Positions 26,551-36,609 are shown, numbered from the stretch's first letter. The stretch is 64,000 nucleotides of DNA from Pseudoxanthomonas sp. JBR18 (GCF_028198165.1 NZ_CP116339.1:2115001-2179000); one strand, 5' to 3'. Program-made: numbers and translations. The notes: generated by a model from the letters alone, not told the origin.

Positions 26551-29211
26551 TCAGCGCAGTCGCCCTGTGGCCATCAGCCGCTGGGTCACGACCGCACGCA
26601 ACGCGGCCGGCGTGACCGGGCGCGCGAGGAAGCCATAGCCGTGTTCCAGCGCCTGGCCGCGTTCACCGGGTGCACCGATCAGTACCAGCGGCGGCGCGTC
26701 CTCTGGCGCCAGACGCATCAGGACAGCCGGGCCGTCGCCGCCATGCCAGCGCAGGTCCATCAGCACCAGGTCGGGCAGGGCCTGCTCGCGCGCCAACGCC
26801 TCCAGGGTGTCGTCCGCGCCATCGCTGGCGACCTCGCAGCCCCAGCTGCGCAGCAGCGTTGCCAGCGCGTTGCCGGTTTCGACATCGTGATTGAGGCACC
26901 ACACGCGCGCGCCCTGCAGCGGTAACGCGGCGGCAGGCGCGGCGGGCACCGCAGTGACGGCATTGCGCGCAGGCGGCGCATCGGTGGCCAGCGGCACGCT
27001 GATGGCGAACACGCTGCCGCGCCCGGGCCAGGAACGCAGCGACAGCGGGTGCTCCAGCAAGCGCGCGGTGCGCTCGACGATCGACAGGCCCAGGCCCGCG
27101 CTGCGGCGATCATGGCGCAGGCCGTTGTCCAGGCGCGAGAACTCCTCGAAGATCGCCGCGCGCTTGTTCTCCGGGATGCCCACGCCGGTGTCCCAGACCT
27201 CCACGCGCATGCGCCCGGGCTCGCGCCGGCAGCCCAGCAGCACCCGTCCGCGCGGCGTGTTGTGCAGGGCGTTGGACAGGAAGTTCTGCAGCACCCGACG
27301 CAGCAGGCCGGCATCGCTGCGCACGATCGCGCGGGTACTCACCGCGTGCAGGGACAAGCCCTGCGCCTGGGCGAGGATGCCGAACTGCGCGGCCAGTTCG
27401 GCCAGCAAGGCGCCCAGGTCCACGTCCTCGATCCGCGGCTGCAGCACGCCGGCTTCCAGGCGCGAGACTTCCAGCATGCTGGCCAGCAGGTCGTCCTGGG
27501 CGCCCAGCGCGGCTTCGGCGCGTTGCAACAGGTTGGCCTCCTCGGTGCCGCCCAGGCGCGTGCGCAGCACACCCAGGAACATCCGCGCCGCGTTGAGCGG
27601 CTGCAGCAGGTCATGCACGGCCGCGGCGACGAAGCGGGCCTTGTAGCGGTTGGCGTTTTCCGCGCGCGCGGTGGCCGCGCGCAGGTCGGCGGTGCTGACC
27701 TCCACCCGGCGCTCCAGCGAACTGGCCAGGGTGCGCAGGTCGCGCGCGGCAGCCACGTAGGTGGTGATGTCGGCGAAGCTGGTGACAAAGCCGCCGTCGG
27801 GCATCGGATTGCCGCGGATCTCCAGCACCGTGCCGTTGGGCAGCTCGCGCTCGTGCATGTGCGCACCGCCGCTGCGCAGGTGGTCCAGGCGGCGCTGGAT
27901 CGCTTCCTCTACCTGGCCCGGGCCGAGCCAGCCCTTGCGCGCGTTGTGGCGGAAGAAGTCCTCGATCGGGCGACCGACCTGCATCAGCTCGTTGGGGAAC
28001 TGGAACATCTCCTGGTAGCGGCTGTTCCAGGCGATCAGGCGCAGCTGCGCGTCGACCACGCTCACGCCTTGCGGCAGGTGCTCCAGGCTGGACTGGCCCG
28101 AAGCCGCGGCACGAGCGGCGTCGACCAGGCCATCCTGCGCTGAGCGCAGCGCCTCGGCATGGTGGGCGACCATGCGCTCGAGCTCCTCGCGGCTGCGCCG
28201 GCGATGTTCGGACAGGCGCATGCGCTGGCGCACGAACAACCCCAGCAGGATCAGCGGCAGCCAGGAGGCCACCACCACGATCGCCGCGGTCCAGCCCACC
28301 GCGGTGCTGCGGTCGCGGCGCAGCGCATGCAGGGTCCAGTGCGGCTCGCTGAGCGGCAGCGACTTCCACAGCCACAGGCCCTGGGCCGCGGGTTCGCGCA
28401 GGCGCACGCGCTGGTCGCCGGTGGCCACGGTGTCCACTGGCTCCAGCTGGGCCAGGTGCAGGCGCTGGCCGGCGTACTGGCGGGTGGCGCGCAGGTCCTG
28501 TTCGTCGCGCGCGGTCAGCGGGCGCAGTTCGCTGTATTCCCACTTGGCCTGGCTGGAGAGGAATACGATGTCGTGCACGTCACTGAGCAGCAGCAGATCA
28601 CGGCTGTCGTGCCATTCGCTGCGCAGCGTGTCCAGGGTGATCTTGACCACCACCACGCCCAGGCGCCGGCCTTGCGCGTCATGCACCGCCTCGGAAATGA
28701 AGTAGCCGGCGACGTTGGTGGTCACGCCGATGGCGTAGAAGGTCGCCGACCCATCGCGCATGGCATTACGGAAGTACGGCCGGAAGCCATAGTTCTGGCC
28801 GACGTTGCTGGCCGGCTCGTCCCAGTTGCTGGCGGCGATGGCACGCCCGGTGTGGTCGAGCAGGGTCAGGGTGGAGACATGGGTGGCGCCATTGGCCACC
28901 ACCAGCTTGTGGTTGAGTGCGGCCACGTCGATGGCGTCCGGCGGGGCCTGCAGCGCACGCCGCAGCTCCGGGTCCAGCGCCAGCACCGTCGGCAGCACGC
29001 GGTAGCGCTCGACCAGGCGTTGCAGGGATTGGGCGCGCAGGTGCAGTTGGTCCTCCAGCGCGCGCTGCTCGCTGGCCAGGGTGGCGTTGCGCGCGATCAG
29101 GCCGCCGGCCACCGAGGTGGTGGCGATCGCCGCGACCAGCAGCGACCGGCCGGCGATGCGGATCAGGCGCGGGGACATGCAGGGGCGCGGCAGGGGGACA
29201 TGGCGCGGCAT
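26551..29211 (-). CDS. Hybrid histidine kinase with DctB-like periplasmic sensor
   Basis: An 886-residue kinase. A first TM (LLVAAIATTSVAGGLIA) leads to a dCache periplasmic domain carrying ASNWDEPASNVGQNYGFRPYFRNAM and AGYFISEAV, the C4-dicarboxylate-sensor signature of DctB. TM2 is near residue 310. A PAS domain, a coiled linker and HisKA follow, with H533 in AVHDLLQPLNAARMFL, then HATPase motifs (SNALHNTPRG, DTGVGIPENK, GLGLSIVER). A terminal receiver keeps the aspartate of LVLMDLRWHGG, but its acidic pocket is reduced (NHD) and the conserved Lys is Arg (ARP). An alternative ATG is at 29178. It is divergent from dctA. Confidence 0.9.
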   Translation of the reverse strand: MPRHVPLPRPCMSPRLIRIAGRSLLVAAIATTSVAGGLIARNATLASEQRALEDQLHLRAQSLQRLVERYRVLPTVLALDPELRRALQAPPDAIDVAALNHKLVVANGATHVSTLTLLDHTGRAIAASNWDEPASNVGQNYGFRPYFRNAMRDGSATFYAIGVTTNVAGYFISEAVHDAQGRRLGVVVVKITLDTLRSEWHDSRDLLLLSDVHDIVFLSSQAKWEYSELRPLTARDEQDLRATRQYAGQRLHLAQLEPVDTVATGDQRVRLREPAAQGLWLWKSLPLSEPHWTLHALRRDRSTAVGWTAAIVVVASWLPLILLGLFVRQRMRLSEHRRRSREELERMVAHHAEALRSAQDGLVDAARAAASGQSSLEHLPQGVSVVDAQLRLIAWNSRYQEMFQFPNELMQVGRPIEDFFRHNARKGWLGPGQVEEAIQRRLDHLRSGGAHMHERELPNGTVLEIRGNPMPDGGFVTSFADITTYVAAARDLRTLASSLERRVEVSTADLRAATARAENANRYKARFVAAAVHDLLQPLNAARMFLGVLRTRLGGTEEANLLQRAEAALGAQDDLLASMLEVSRLEAGVLQPRIEDVDLGALLAELAAQFGILAQAQGLSLHAVSTRAIVRSDAGLLRRVLQNFLSNALHNTPRGRVLLGCRREPGRMRVEVWDTGVGIPENKRAAIFEEFSRLDNGLRHDRRSAGLGLSIVERTARLLEHPLSLRSWPGRGSVFAISVPLATDAPPARNAVTAVPAAPAAALPLQGARVWCLNHDVETGNALATLLRSWGCEVASDGADDTLEALAREQALPDLVLMDLRWHGGDGPAVLMRLAPEDAPPLVLIGAPGERGQALEHGYGFLARPVTPAALRAVVTQRLMATGRLR

Positions 29212-29335
29212 GGTCGCACAGGCGCGTGGCCGGGCCGAGACCGCAGCCGGTGCGGCCTCAGCCTGCCTGTGGGCGGCGCAAACGCAGGCGGGACGGGCCT
29301 TTGCGCGGTGTCGGCCGGCCTGGCGCGGGGCACCT

Positions 29336-29351
29336 TAGTACCAATGTGCTA
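29336..29351. promoter_or_regulatory. Imperfect palindrome upstream of dctA
   Basis: TAGTACCAATGTGCTA: TAGTAC and GTGCTA pair with one mismatch around CAAT. It lies 99 bases upstream of dctA in the divergent gap with the hybrid kinase, a candidate site for the neighbouring LuxR-type regulator. Confidence 0.35.
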
Positions 29352-29449
29352 TCGGCGCTGACCGGGGCGCGGGCTACAAATGCGCCCGTCCCATGGGGAA
29401 GGGCCGCCCGGCCACCCCGTGTCCAGATCACCAGGGAGCCCTTCGTCAC

Positions 29450-30772
29450 ATGCACATCCCCAGCTCGGGCGTCGCGCCCACCAAACCGCTTCCGTTCTAC
29501 CGTCACCTGTATTTCCAGGTGGTGGTGGCCATCGTCATCGGCGTGCTGGTCGGCTATTTCGACCCGCAGCTGGGTGAGTCGCTCAAGCCGCTGGGCGATG
29601 CCTTCGTCAAGCTGGTCAAGATGATCATTGGCCCGGTGATCTTCCTCACCATCGTCACCGGCATCGCCGGCATGACCCACCTCAAGAGCGTGGGCCGGGT
29701 GTTCGGCAAGGCGATGGTGTACTTCCTGTTCTTCTCCACCCTGGCGCTGATCGTCGGCATGATCGTGGCGCACGTGGTCCAGCCCGGCGCCGGGATGAAC
29801 GTCAATCCGGCCGACCTGGACCACAGCAAGATCGACCAGTACGTCAGTGCCACCCACGACATGACGGTCACCGGCTTCCTGCTGGAGATCATCCCCAAGA
29901 CGCTGATCAGCCCGTTCGTGGGGGACAACATCCTGCAGGTGCTGTTCGTGGCGGTGCTGTTCGGCATCGCCCTGGCGATGACCGGCGAGCGCGGCCGCCC
30001 GGTGCTGGACTTCCTCAACGCGCTGACCACGCCGGTGTTCCGCCTGGTCCACATCCTGATGAAGGCCGCCCCGATCGGTGCCTTCGGTGCGATCGCCTTC
30101 ACCATCGGCAAGTACGGCCTGGGTGTGCTGGCCAACCTGGCCTGGCTGGTGGGCAGCTTCTACATCACCGCGCTGCTGTTCGTGCTGGTGATCCTGGGAA
30201 TCGTCGCGCGCCTGTGCGGCTTCTCCATCGTCAAGCTGATCCTGTACCTCAAGGCCGAGCTGCTGCTGGTGCTGGGCACCTCCTCGTCCGAGTCGGCGTT
30301 GCCCTCGCTGATGGAGAAGATGGAACAGGCCGGCTGCGAGAAGTCGGTGGTGGGCCTGGTCGTGCCGACCGGCTACTCGTTCAATCTGGACGGCACCAAC
30401 ATCTACATGACCCTGGCGGCGCTGTTCATCGCCCAGGCCACCAACACCGAACTGACCCTGGGTCACCAGATCACCCTGCTGCTGGTGGCGATGCTCAGCT
30501 CCAAGGGCGCGGCTGGTGTGACCGGCGCGGGCTTCATCACCCTGGCCGCCACCCTGGCGGTGGTGCCGGAAGTGCCGGTGGCCGGCATGGCCCTGATCCT
30601 GGGCGTGGACCGCTTCATGTCCGAGTGCCGCTCGCTGACCAACTTCACCGGTAATGCGGTCGCCACCATCGTGGTCTCGCGCTGGGAGAACGCGCTGGAT
30701 CGCGACAAGCTCAAGGCCGCCCTGGACGGCAAGCTGATCGAGGATCCGGACCGCCTGCCCACGCCGGCCTGA
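29450..30772 (+). CDS. dctA: C4-dicarboxylate:cation symporter
   Basis: A 440-residue SDF-family transporter importing succinate, fumarate and malate. Signatures are the serine-rich hairpin [16 protein letters not shown] and the [21 protein letters not shown] segment, with eight TM helices. The ATG at 29450 has an AGGGAG ribosome site at 29433. It is transcribed away from a kinase whose sensor domain is DctB-like, and the malic enzyme maeB follows 2.7 kb downstream, giving a C4-acid uptake and catabolism module. Confidence 0.96.
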   Translation: MHIPSSGVAPTKPLPFYRHLYFQVVVAIVIGVLVGYFDPQLGESLKPLGDAFVKLVKMIIGPVIFLTIVTGIAGMTHLKSVGRVFGKAMVYFLFFSTLALIVGMIVAHVVQPGAGMNVNPADLDHSKIDQYVSATHDMTVTGFLLEIIPKTLISPFVGDNILQVLFVAVLFGIALAMTGERGRPVLDFLNALTTPVFRLVHILMKAAPIGAFGAIAFTIGKYGLGVLANLAWLVGSFYITALLFVLVILGIVARLCGFSIVKLILYLKAELLLVLGTSSSESALPSLMEKMEQAGCEKSVVGLVVPTGYSFNLDGTNIYMTLAALFIAQATNTELTLGHQITLLLVAMLSSKGAAGVTGAGFITLAATLAVVPEVPVAGMALILGVDRFMSECRSLTNFTGNAVATIVVSRWENALDRDKLKAALDGKLIEDPDRLPTPA

Positions 30773-30823
30773 TCGATCGCGCCACCACTTCGGAAAGTCC
30801 GCTTTACGCGTCATCGCATCACC

Positions 30824-30846
30824 GCGGCGCCCGTCATGGGCGCCGC
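30824..30846 (+). terminator. GC hairpin after dctA
   Basis: GCGGCGCCC and GGGCGCCGC form a 9-bp stem with the loop GTCAT, 50 bases past dctA and 22 before the esterase gene. No T-run follows, so it may be a pausing or processing hairpin rather than a true terminator. Confidence 0.4.
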
Positions 30847-30867
30847 CACCTGGGAGGGAACATCACC

Positions 30868-31842
30868 ATGCAATCCACACGTAAGCTGGGCCTGGCGGCC
30901 CGTTTGGTCCTTGCTTTTGCCTGCATTCCGGGCATCGCCGCGGCGCAGGAGGCCGCGCCATCGCAGACGCTCGAACTGTGGCCGGCCGGCACGCTGCCGC
31001 AAGTCACCCACGGACCCGAGCAGGTCGGCACCGATGGCAGCGCCACCGGTTCAGTGCGCAACATCTCCAATCCGCGCATGGAGATCTACCGTGCGGCCAA
31101 GCCCAACGGCAGCGCGGTACTGGTCCTGGGCGGCGGCGGTTACTTCCGCATCCAGATCGGCACGGCCGCGCGCCCCATGGCGCAGTGGCTGGCGGCCACC
31201 GGCACCACCGCGGCGGTGCTGTACTACCGCCTGCCCAACGATGGCTGGAAGGCCGAGGCGCCGTATCAGGATGGCCAGCGCGCCATGCGCCTGCTGCGCA
31301 GCCACGCGACCGAGTGGGGCATCGACCCGCACAAGATCGGCGTGATGGGCTCTTCGGCCGGCGCCAACCTGGCCGGCATCACCGCCACCCGCTGGGATCA
31401 TGATTTCTACGCGCCGGTGGACGCGGCCGACACCCTGTCCTCGCGGCCGGACTTTCTGGCCATGCTCTACCCGGTGGTGTCGGTGAAGCCGCCGCTGGAC
31501 CAGACCCGCACCTCGCGCGAGGTCTCCACCCAGCCCGACTACCAGACCGCCTATTCGGTGGAAGACCACGTGCGTGCCGACATGCCGCCGGTATTCATCG
31601 CCCAGGCGGTCAACGATCCCATCGTCGATGTCGGTCACGGCCTGCTGCTCTACCAGACCGCCCACCAGGCCAAGGTGCCGGTGGAACTGCACCTGTTCGA
31701 GACCGGCGGTCACAGCTGGGGCCTGGGCAAGCCGGGCACCGAGCCGGCGCAGTGGCCGCGCCTGTTCGCCACCTGGGCGCGGATGCACGGCTTTCTGGGC
31801 GGCACGCCCACCGCTGCGGGCGCCGACGTCGCCGGCGAATGA
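30868..31842 (+). CDS. Secreted alpha/beta-hydrolase, acetyl-esterase type
   Basis: A 324-residue protein with a signal peptide (LAARLVLAFACIPGIAAA). The alpha/beta-hydrolase fold has the nucleophile elbow GSSAG in IGVMGSSAGANLAGI, an oxyanion region VLGGGGYFRIQIG, and the catalytic His in ETGGHSWGLG. It is close to the BD-FAE/acetylxylan-esterase-like group. GGGAGG before the ATG is a good ribosome site. It lies between dctA and a porin on the same strand. The substrate is probably an acylated sugar or ester in the periplasm, not determinable here. Confidence 0.82.
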   Translation: MQSTRKLGLAARLVLAFACIPGIAAAQEAAPSQTLELWPAGTLPQVTHGPEQVGTDGSATGSVRNISNPRMEIYRAAKPNGSAVLVLGGGGYFRIQIGTAARPMAQWLAATGTTAAVLYYRLPNDGWKAEAPYQDGQRAMRLLRSHATEWGIDPHKIGVMGSSAGANLAGITATRWDHDFYAPVDAADTLSSRPDFLAMLYPVVSVKPPLDQTRTSREVSTQPDYQTAYSVEDHVRADMPPVFIAQAVNDPIVDVGHGLLLYQTAHQAKVPVELHLFETGGHSWGLGKPGTEPAQWPRLFATWARMHGFLGGTPTAAGADVAGE

Positions 31843-31883
31843 GCCGCGCGCTTCTTCTTTCACCCATTCACCGGGGACACCTT

Positions 31884-33359
31884 ATGAATCCGATCCGATC
31901 CTCCGCGCTGGCCGCGGCCGTGGCCGTCGCACTGGGCGCCACCTCCCTTCCCGCCCTGGCCGCCGACGCGGCCACCGAGGCGCAACTGCGCAAGATGGTC
32001 GAGCTGCAGGCCCAGCAGATCGCCCAGCAGCAACAGCAGATCGCCGCGATGAACGCGCGCCTGTCCGCGCTTGAGCAGGGCGCGCCGGCCCCGGCCGATG
32101 CCGCCACCGGTACCCAGGCGCAGGTCGCCGCGGCCGTGGCCGACACCCGCCAGGACGATGACCTGGCCATCCTCAAGGCGCAGGTCGCGCAGATGGCGGT
32201 CAAGGGCACCGGCGGCAACGGAAACGTCAGCTGGCGCAAGGGAGGCCCAGAGTTCAAGTCCGCCGACGGCTCATTCACCTTCCATCCCCGCGGCCGCGCG
32301 CTGATGGACTTTTCCACCACCCGCGGCTCGGGTTACGACGACCGTAATGTCACAGGCACCGACTTCTCCAGTGTTCGCCTGGGTGCCGAGGGCACGATGG
32401 GCGCGCTGGGCTACAAGGTCGAAGCCGACTTCGCGGGCAACGGGGTCACCCTCAAGGAGGTCTACGCTTCCTATGACACCCGCATTGGCGGCCTGCCCAC
32501 CGAGTTCTACCTCGGCAACAAGCTCAAGGACCGCAGCATCGAAGGCGCCACCGGTGGCACCACCACGCCGTTCATGACCCGAAACGCGGTGGCCTCTGTC
32601 GGCGGCATGGACAGCGGCTTCTTCGGCCTGGGCCTGACCACCAAGGTCTATGGCGACAACTGGCACGCCAGCCTGGCGGTCACCGGCGATGACGCCGGCA
32701 ACGACAGCGATGCCAACGACACCATCGCCTACCTGACCCGCGTCCACTGGAATCCGATCAAGCGCGCGTCGGGCTTCATGCACGTCGGCGGCTGGTACTG
32801 GTACGAGAACCTGGGCCGCGACGTCACCAGCATCAACAAGACCTCCCCGGTCGCGCTGGGCTGGAACGGCGAGGTGCGCATCTCGGCCAGTTCCATCTCC
32901 GATCCGACCAACGACCACGCCTGGGGCGCGGAGCTGGGCGGCGTGTGGCGCAGCGGCTGGGCGTTCGCCGAGACCACCGTGCGCACCATCAACTCCTCCA
33001 CCGAGGCCTCGCGCGACCAGAAGGCCAGCAGCTATTCGGCCGGCTGGCTGCTCACCGGCGAGAAGCCTGGCTTTTCCGACCGCTCCGGCGTGTGGGGCAC
33101 TACCAAGGTCCTCAACCCGGTCACCGACGGGGGCTGGGGCGCGTTCGAGCTGGCGGCCCGCTACGACGACTACGACTACACCGACACCGCCCGCGGCGGC
33201 GAGGGCGATGCCTGGACGGTGGGCGTGAACTGGTACCTGACCAACTGGTCGCGCCTGATGTTCAACGTCGTGCACTGGAGCACCGACAACAAGGTCGGCA
33301 GCTACCGGGGGCCGGATTCGGGCAATACCGTGGGCCTGCGCGCGCAGGTGGTGTTCTGA
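31884..33359 (+). CDS. OprO/OprP-like porin with coiled-coil N-terminus
   Basis: A 491-residue outer-membrane protein. A signal peptide (AAAVAVALGATSLPALA) is followed by a Gln-rich coiled coil (LRKMVELQAQQIAQQQQQIAAMNARLSAL), a short linker, and a barrel with the OprP family entry SFTFHPRGRALMDFSTT and terminal VVF. The coiled coil would trimerise the porin in the periplasm. It is 41 bases after the esterase and 117 before maeB. An anion or organic-acid channel fits the setting. Confidence 0.87.
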   Translation: MNPIRSSALAAAVAVALGATSLPALAADAATEAQLRKMVELQAQQIAQQQQQIAAMNARLSALEQGAPAPADAATGTQAQVAAAVADTRQDDDLAILKAQVAQMAVKGTGGNGNVSWRKGGPEFKSADGSFTFHPRGRALMDFSTTRGSGYDDRNVTGTDFSSVRLGAEGTMGALGYKVEADFAGNGVTLKEVYASYDTRIGGLPTEFYLGNKLKDRSIEGATGGTTTPFMTRNAVASVGGMDSGFFGLGLTTKVYGDNWHASLAVTGDDAGNDSDANDTIAYLTRVHWNPIKRASGFMHVGGWYWYENLGRDVTSINKTSPVALGWNGEVRISASSISDPTNDHAWGAELGGVWRSGWAFAETTVRTINSSTEASRDQKASSYSAGWLLTGEKPGFSDRSGVWGTTKVLNPVTDGGWGAFELAARYDDYDYTDTARGGEGDAWTVGVNWYLTNWSRLMFNVVHWSTDNKVGSYRGPDSGNTVGLRAQVVF

Positions 33360-33476
33360 TTCAGCTTGGGCGGTCGTGCGTCCCGGGAGACGGGACGCAC
33401 GGGCCGCCGCCCTCCGGCCGCGCCGTGGCGCGGCGGTAAACTCCTGCGTCCCAGCGACCTCACTGCCCACACGCCG

Positions 33477-35771
33477 ATGTCCAAAGAAGAATTCAAGCAA
33501 GCCGCCCTGGACTACCACAGCCAGCATCCGCCGGGAAAGATCAAGGTCACCGCGACCAAGCCGATGATCACCCAGCGCGACCTGGCCCTGGCCTATTCAC
33601 CGGGCGTGGCCTACGCGTGCGAGGAGATCGCCGCCGATCCCAAGCTGGCCAGCAAGTACACCGCGCGCGGCAACCTGGTGGCGGTGATCACCAACGGCAC
33701 CGCCGTGCTGGGCCTGGGCGACATCGGCCCGCTGGCGTCCAAGCCGGTGATGGAAGGCAAGGGCGTGCTGTTCCAGAAGTTCGCCGGCATCGACGTGTTC
33801 GACATCGAGATCAACGAGAAGGACCCGCACAAGCTGGTCGAGATCATCGCCTCGTTGGAGCCGTCCTTCGGTGGCGTGAACCTGGAGGACATCAAGGCGC
33901 CGGAGTGCTTCATCGTCGAGCGCGCGCTGCGCGAGAAGATGAACATCCCGGTGTTCCATGACGACCAGCACGGCACGGCGATCATCGTCGGCGCGGCGGT
34001 GCTCAACGCCATGGTGGTCACCGGCAAGAAGATCGAAGAGGTCAAGCTGGCCACCACCGGCATGGGCGCGGCGGGCATTTCCTGCGTCAACATGCTGGTC
34101 TCGCTGGGCCTCAAGCCCGAGAACATCCTGGCCCTGGACCGCGACGGGGTGATCCACACCGGCCGTACCGACCTGGACCCGGACAAGCAGCGCTACGCGC
34201 GCGACACCGACAAGCGCACCCTGGCCGAGATCGTCGAGGGGGCCGATATCTTCCTGGGGCTCTCCGCGCCGGGCATCCTGACCCAGGACATGGTCCGCTC
34301 GATGGCGCCGCAGCCGATCATCTTCGCGCTGGCCAACCCGAACCCGGAAATCATGCCGGAGGAGGCCAAGGCTGCGCGTCCGGACGCGATCATCGGCACC
34401 GGGCGTTCGGACTACGCCAACCAGATCAACAACGTCCTGTGCTTCCCCTACCTGTTCCGCGGCGCGCTGGACGTGGGCGCCACGGGCATCAACGAGGCAA
34501 TGAAGGTCGCCTGCGTCAAGGCCATCGCCGCCCTGGCGCGGCGCGAGGCCTCCGACCTGGGCGCGGCCTACGGCGGCGAGACGCCGAGCTTCGGTCCTGA
34601 GTACCTGATCCCGCGCCCGCTGGACCCGCGCCTGCTGGTGGAGCTGTCATCGGCCGTGGCCCAGGCGGCGATGGACTCGGGCATCGCCGAGCGCCCGATC
34701 GCCGACATGGAGGCCTATCGCGAGACGCTCAGCCAGTTCGTCTACCGCACCAGCCTGATGATGAAGCCGGTGTACGACCAGGCGCGCGCGGACCGCAAGC
34801 GCGTGGTCTACGCCGAGGGCGAGGAGGAAGTCGTCCTGCGTGCGGTGCAGACGGTGGTCGACGAAGGCGTGGCCTTCCCGATCCTGATCGGGCGTCCGGA
34901 GATCATCGAGCAGCGCATCGCGCGCATGGGCCTGCGCCTGACCGCGGGCCAGGATTTCGAAGTCACCAACATCAACGACGATCCGCGCTTCAACGAGTAC
35001 TGGCAGACCTACCATGCGCTGACCGAGCGCAAGGGCGTCACCGTGGCGGCGGCCAAGAACCTCATGCGCTCGCGTCCGACCCTGATCGCCGCGGTCATGG
35101 TGGCCCGCGGCGAGGCCGACGCGATGGTCTCGGGCATCGTCGGCCGCTTCCACAAGAAGCTCGGCTATGCGCGCAGCGTGATTCCGCTGGAGAAGGGCGT
35201 GACCTCCACCTCGGCCATGACCGGGGTGATCAACCAGCAGGGCACGTTCTTCTTCGTCGACACCCACGTGCAGGACGATCCCACTGCCGAGCAGCTGTGC
35301 GAGGCCACCCTGCAGGCGGCCTATCGCCTCAAGCTGTTCGGCATCGAGCCCAAGATCGCGCTGCTGTCGCATTCCAACTTCGGCAGCCACGATTCCAAGG
35401 ACGCGCTGAAGATGCGTGCGGTGCGCGAGTTGCTGCTCAAGCGCAAGCCCGACCTCAACGTCGATGGCGAGATGCAGGGCGACACCGCCTGGGACGAGGT
35501 GCTGCGCAAGCAGATCATGCCCAATGGGACGCTCAAGGGCCGTGCCAACCTGTTCGTGCTGCCCAACCTGGAGGCGGCCAACATCGCCTACAACCTGGTG
35601 CGCGTGTTCACCGACGGCGTGGCGATCGGGCCGATCCTGATGGGCATTTCCAAGCCGGTGCACATCCTGACCACCAGTGCCACCCCGCGCCGCGTGCTCA
35701 ACATGACCGCCATCGCCGCGGTCGATGCGCAGATCCGCGAGCAGCTGGCGGCCAAGAGCGAGGACGCATAG
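33477..35771 (+). CDS. maeB: NADP-dependent malic enzyme with phosphotransacetylase-like domain
   Basis: A 764-residue enzyme converting malate to pyruvate with NADPH production. The N-terminal half is the malic enzyme (YSPGVAYACEEI, VFHDDQHGTAIIVGAAVLNA, GMGAAGISC, FALANPNPEI). The C-terminal half, from about residue 430, is a PTA-like domain that is usually regulatory (MVARGEADAMVSGIVGRF). The ATG at 33477 matches MaeB starts; the frame extends 37 codons upstream without family match. It closes the C4-dicarboxylate region and is followed by a hairpin terminator. Confidence 0.96.
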   Translation: MSKEEFKQAALDYHSQHPPGKIKVTATKPMITQRDLALAYSPGVAYACEEIAADPKLASKYTARGNLVAVITNGTAVLGLGDIGPLASKPVMEGKGVLFQKFAGIDVFDIEINEKDPHKLVEIIASLEPSFGGVNLEDIKAPECFIVERALREKMNIPVFHDDQHGTAIIVGAAVLNAMVVTGKKIEEVKLATTGMGAAGISCVNMLVSLGLKPENILALDRDGVIHTGRTDLDPDKQRYARDTDKRTLAEIVEGADIFLGLSAPGILTQDMVRSMAPQPIIFALANPNPEIMPEEAKAARPDAIIGTGRSDYANQINNVLCFPYLFRGALDVGATGINEAMKVACVKAIAALARREASDLGAAYGGETPSFGPEYLIPRPLDPRLLVELSSAVAQAAMDSGIAERPIADMEAYRETLSQFVYRTSLMMKPVYDQARADRKRVVYAEGEEEVVLRAVQTVVDEGVAFPILIGRPEIIEQRIARMGLRLTAGQDFEVTNINDDPRFNEYWQTYHALTERKGVTVAAAKNLMRSRPTLIAAVMVARGEADAMVSGIVGRFHKKLGYARSVIPLEKGVTSTSAMTGVINQQGTFFFVDTHVQDDPTAEQLCEATLQAAYRLKLFGIEPKIALLSHSNFGSHDSKDALKMRAVRELLLKRKPDLNVDGEMQGDTAWDEVLRKQIMPNGTLKGRANLFVLPNLEAANIAYNLVRVFTDGVAIGPILMGISKPVHILTTSATPRRVLNMTAIAAVDAQIREQLAAKSEDA

Positions 35772-35797
35772 GCCGCCGCCAGCGCGGCTTCCAGCGA

Positions 35798-35825
35798 CCA
35801 GGGCCCGGTGTTGACCGGGCCTTGG
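35798..35825. terminator. Hairpin terminator between maeB and the SDR gene
   Basis: A 12-bp stem, CCAGGGCCCGGT against ACCGGGCCTTGG with one G-T pair, around GTTG. It lies between convergent genes and is followed by a short T-containing tail (CGTTTCT). Confidence 0.55.
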
Positions 35826-35846
35826 CGTTTCTGGGCCCCGAGGCCC

Positions 35847-36578
35847 TCACACCTGGGCCATGCCGCCGTCGATGGACAGCTCGGCGCCGGCGATGAAGCT
35901 GGCGTCGGGCCCGAGCAGAAACACCGTGGCGGCGGCGACTTCCTCAGGACGGGCCATGCGTCCCAGCGGGATCGGGGCGATCAGCGCTGCGCGCATCTCA
36001 TCGGGGACGCGCGCCATCATCTCGGTGTCGGTGGGGCCGGGCGCGACGACATTGACGCGGATGCGGCGTGGCGCCAGTTCGCCCGTCCAGGTGCGGGCAT
36101 ACGAGCGCAGCGCGGCCTTGGTCGCGGCATAGGTGCCATAGGAAGGTACGCCGATGCCGCCGGCGATCGAGCCGACCAGCACCACGGCGGCCCCGTCGCG
36201 CAGGAGCGGCAAGGCCGCCTGCAGGCCGAACACCGCGCCGCGCACGTTGACCGCAAACAGCTGATCGAAGTGCGCCGGCGTTTCCTCCTCCAGCGTCGCC
36301 GGCTCGCTGGTGCCGGCGTTGAGCGCCAGGGCATCGATCGGTCCGGCCTGGTCGGCGACCTGCGCCAGCGAGCGCGCCAGGGCTTCCGGCGCGCCGGCAT
36401 CGACCACCAGCCCCTGTGCGGCCGGGCCGAGACGCGCGGCGGCCTGTTCGACGGCTTCGGCGTTGCGTCCGGTGAGGAAGACCCGCGCACCCTCGGCCGC
36501 CAGGCGCTGGGCGATCGCAAAGCCGATGCCGCCTGCGCCGCCGACGACGACGGCGGTCCTGTCTTTCATCATGTCCAT
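35847..36578 (-). CDS. SDR-family oxidoreductase
   Basis: A 243-residue short-chain dehydrogenase. The coenzyme motif is VVVGGAGGIGFAIAQRLA with R in FLTGRN, suggesting NADP(H). LALNAGTSEP replaces NNAG. The catalytic Ser/Tyr/Lys lie in LVGSIAGGIGVPSYGTYAATKAAL. The substrate is unknown. It is divergent from an HxlR regulator that probably controls it through the palindrome between them. A second ATG three codons in is possible. Confidence 0.88.
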   Translation of the reverse strand: MDMMKDRTAVVVGGAGGIGFAIAQRLAAEGARVFLTGRNAEAVEQAAARLGPAAQGLVVDAGAPEALARSLAQVADQAGPIDALALNAGTSEPATLEEETPAHFDQLFAVNVRGAVFGLQAALPLLRDGAAVVLVGSIAGGIGVPSYGTYAATKAALRSYARTWTGELAPRRIRVNVVAPGPTDTEMMARVPDEMRAALIAPIPLGRMARPEEVAAATVFLLGPDASFIAGAELSIDGGMAQV

Positions 36579-36609
36579 CGTGGGTTCCTTTGCTTGACGA
36601 GGACATCAA

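Noticed and set aside
29212..29449. Sigma54 promoter upstream of dctA, as in rhizobial dct systems
   Set aside because: No convincing GG-N10-GC pair of the sigma54 type at suitable spacing was found, and no sigma54 activator is adjacent.
30824..30846. Strong Rho-independent terminator after dctA
   Set aside because: Stem is good but there is no T-run; kept only as a weak hairpin feature.
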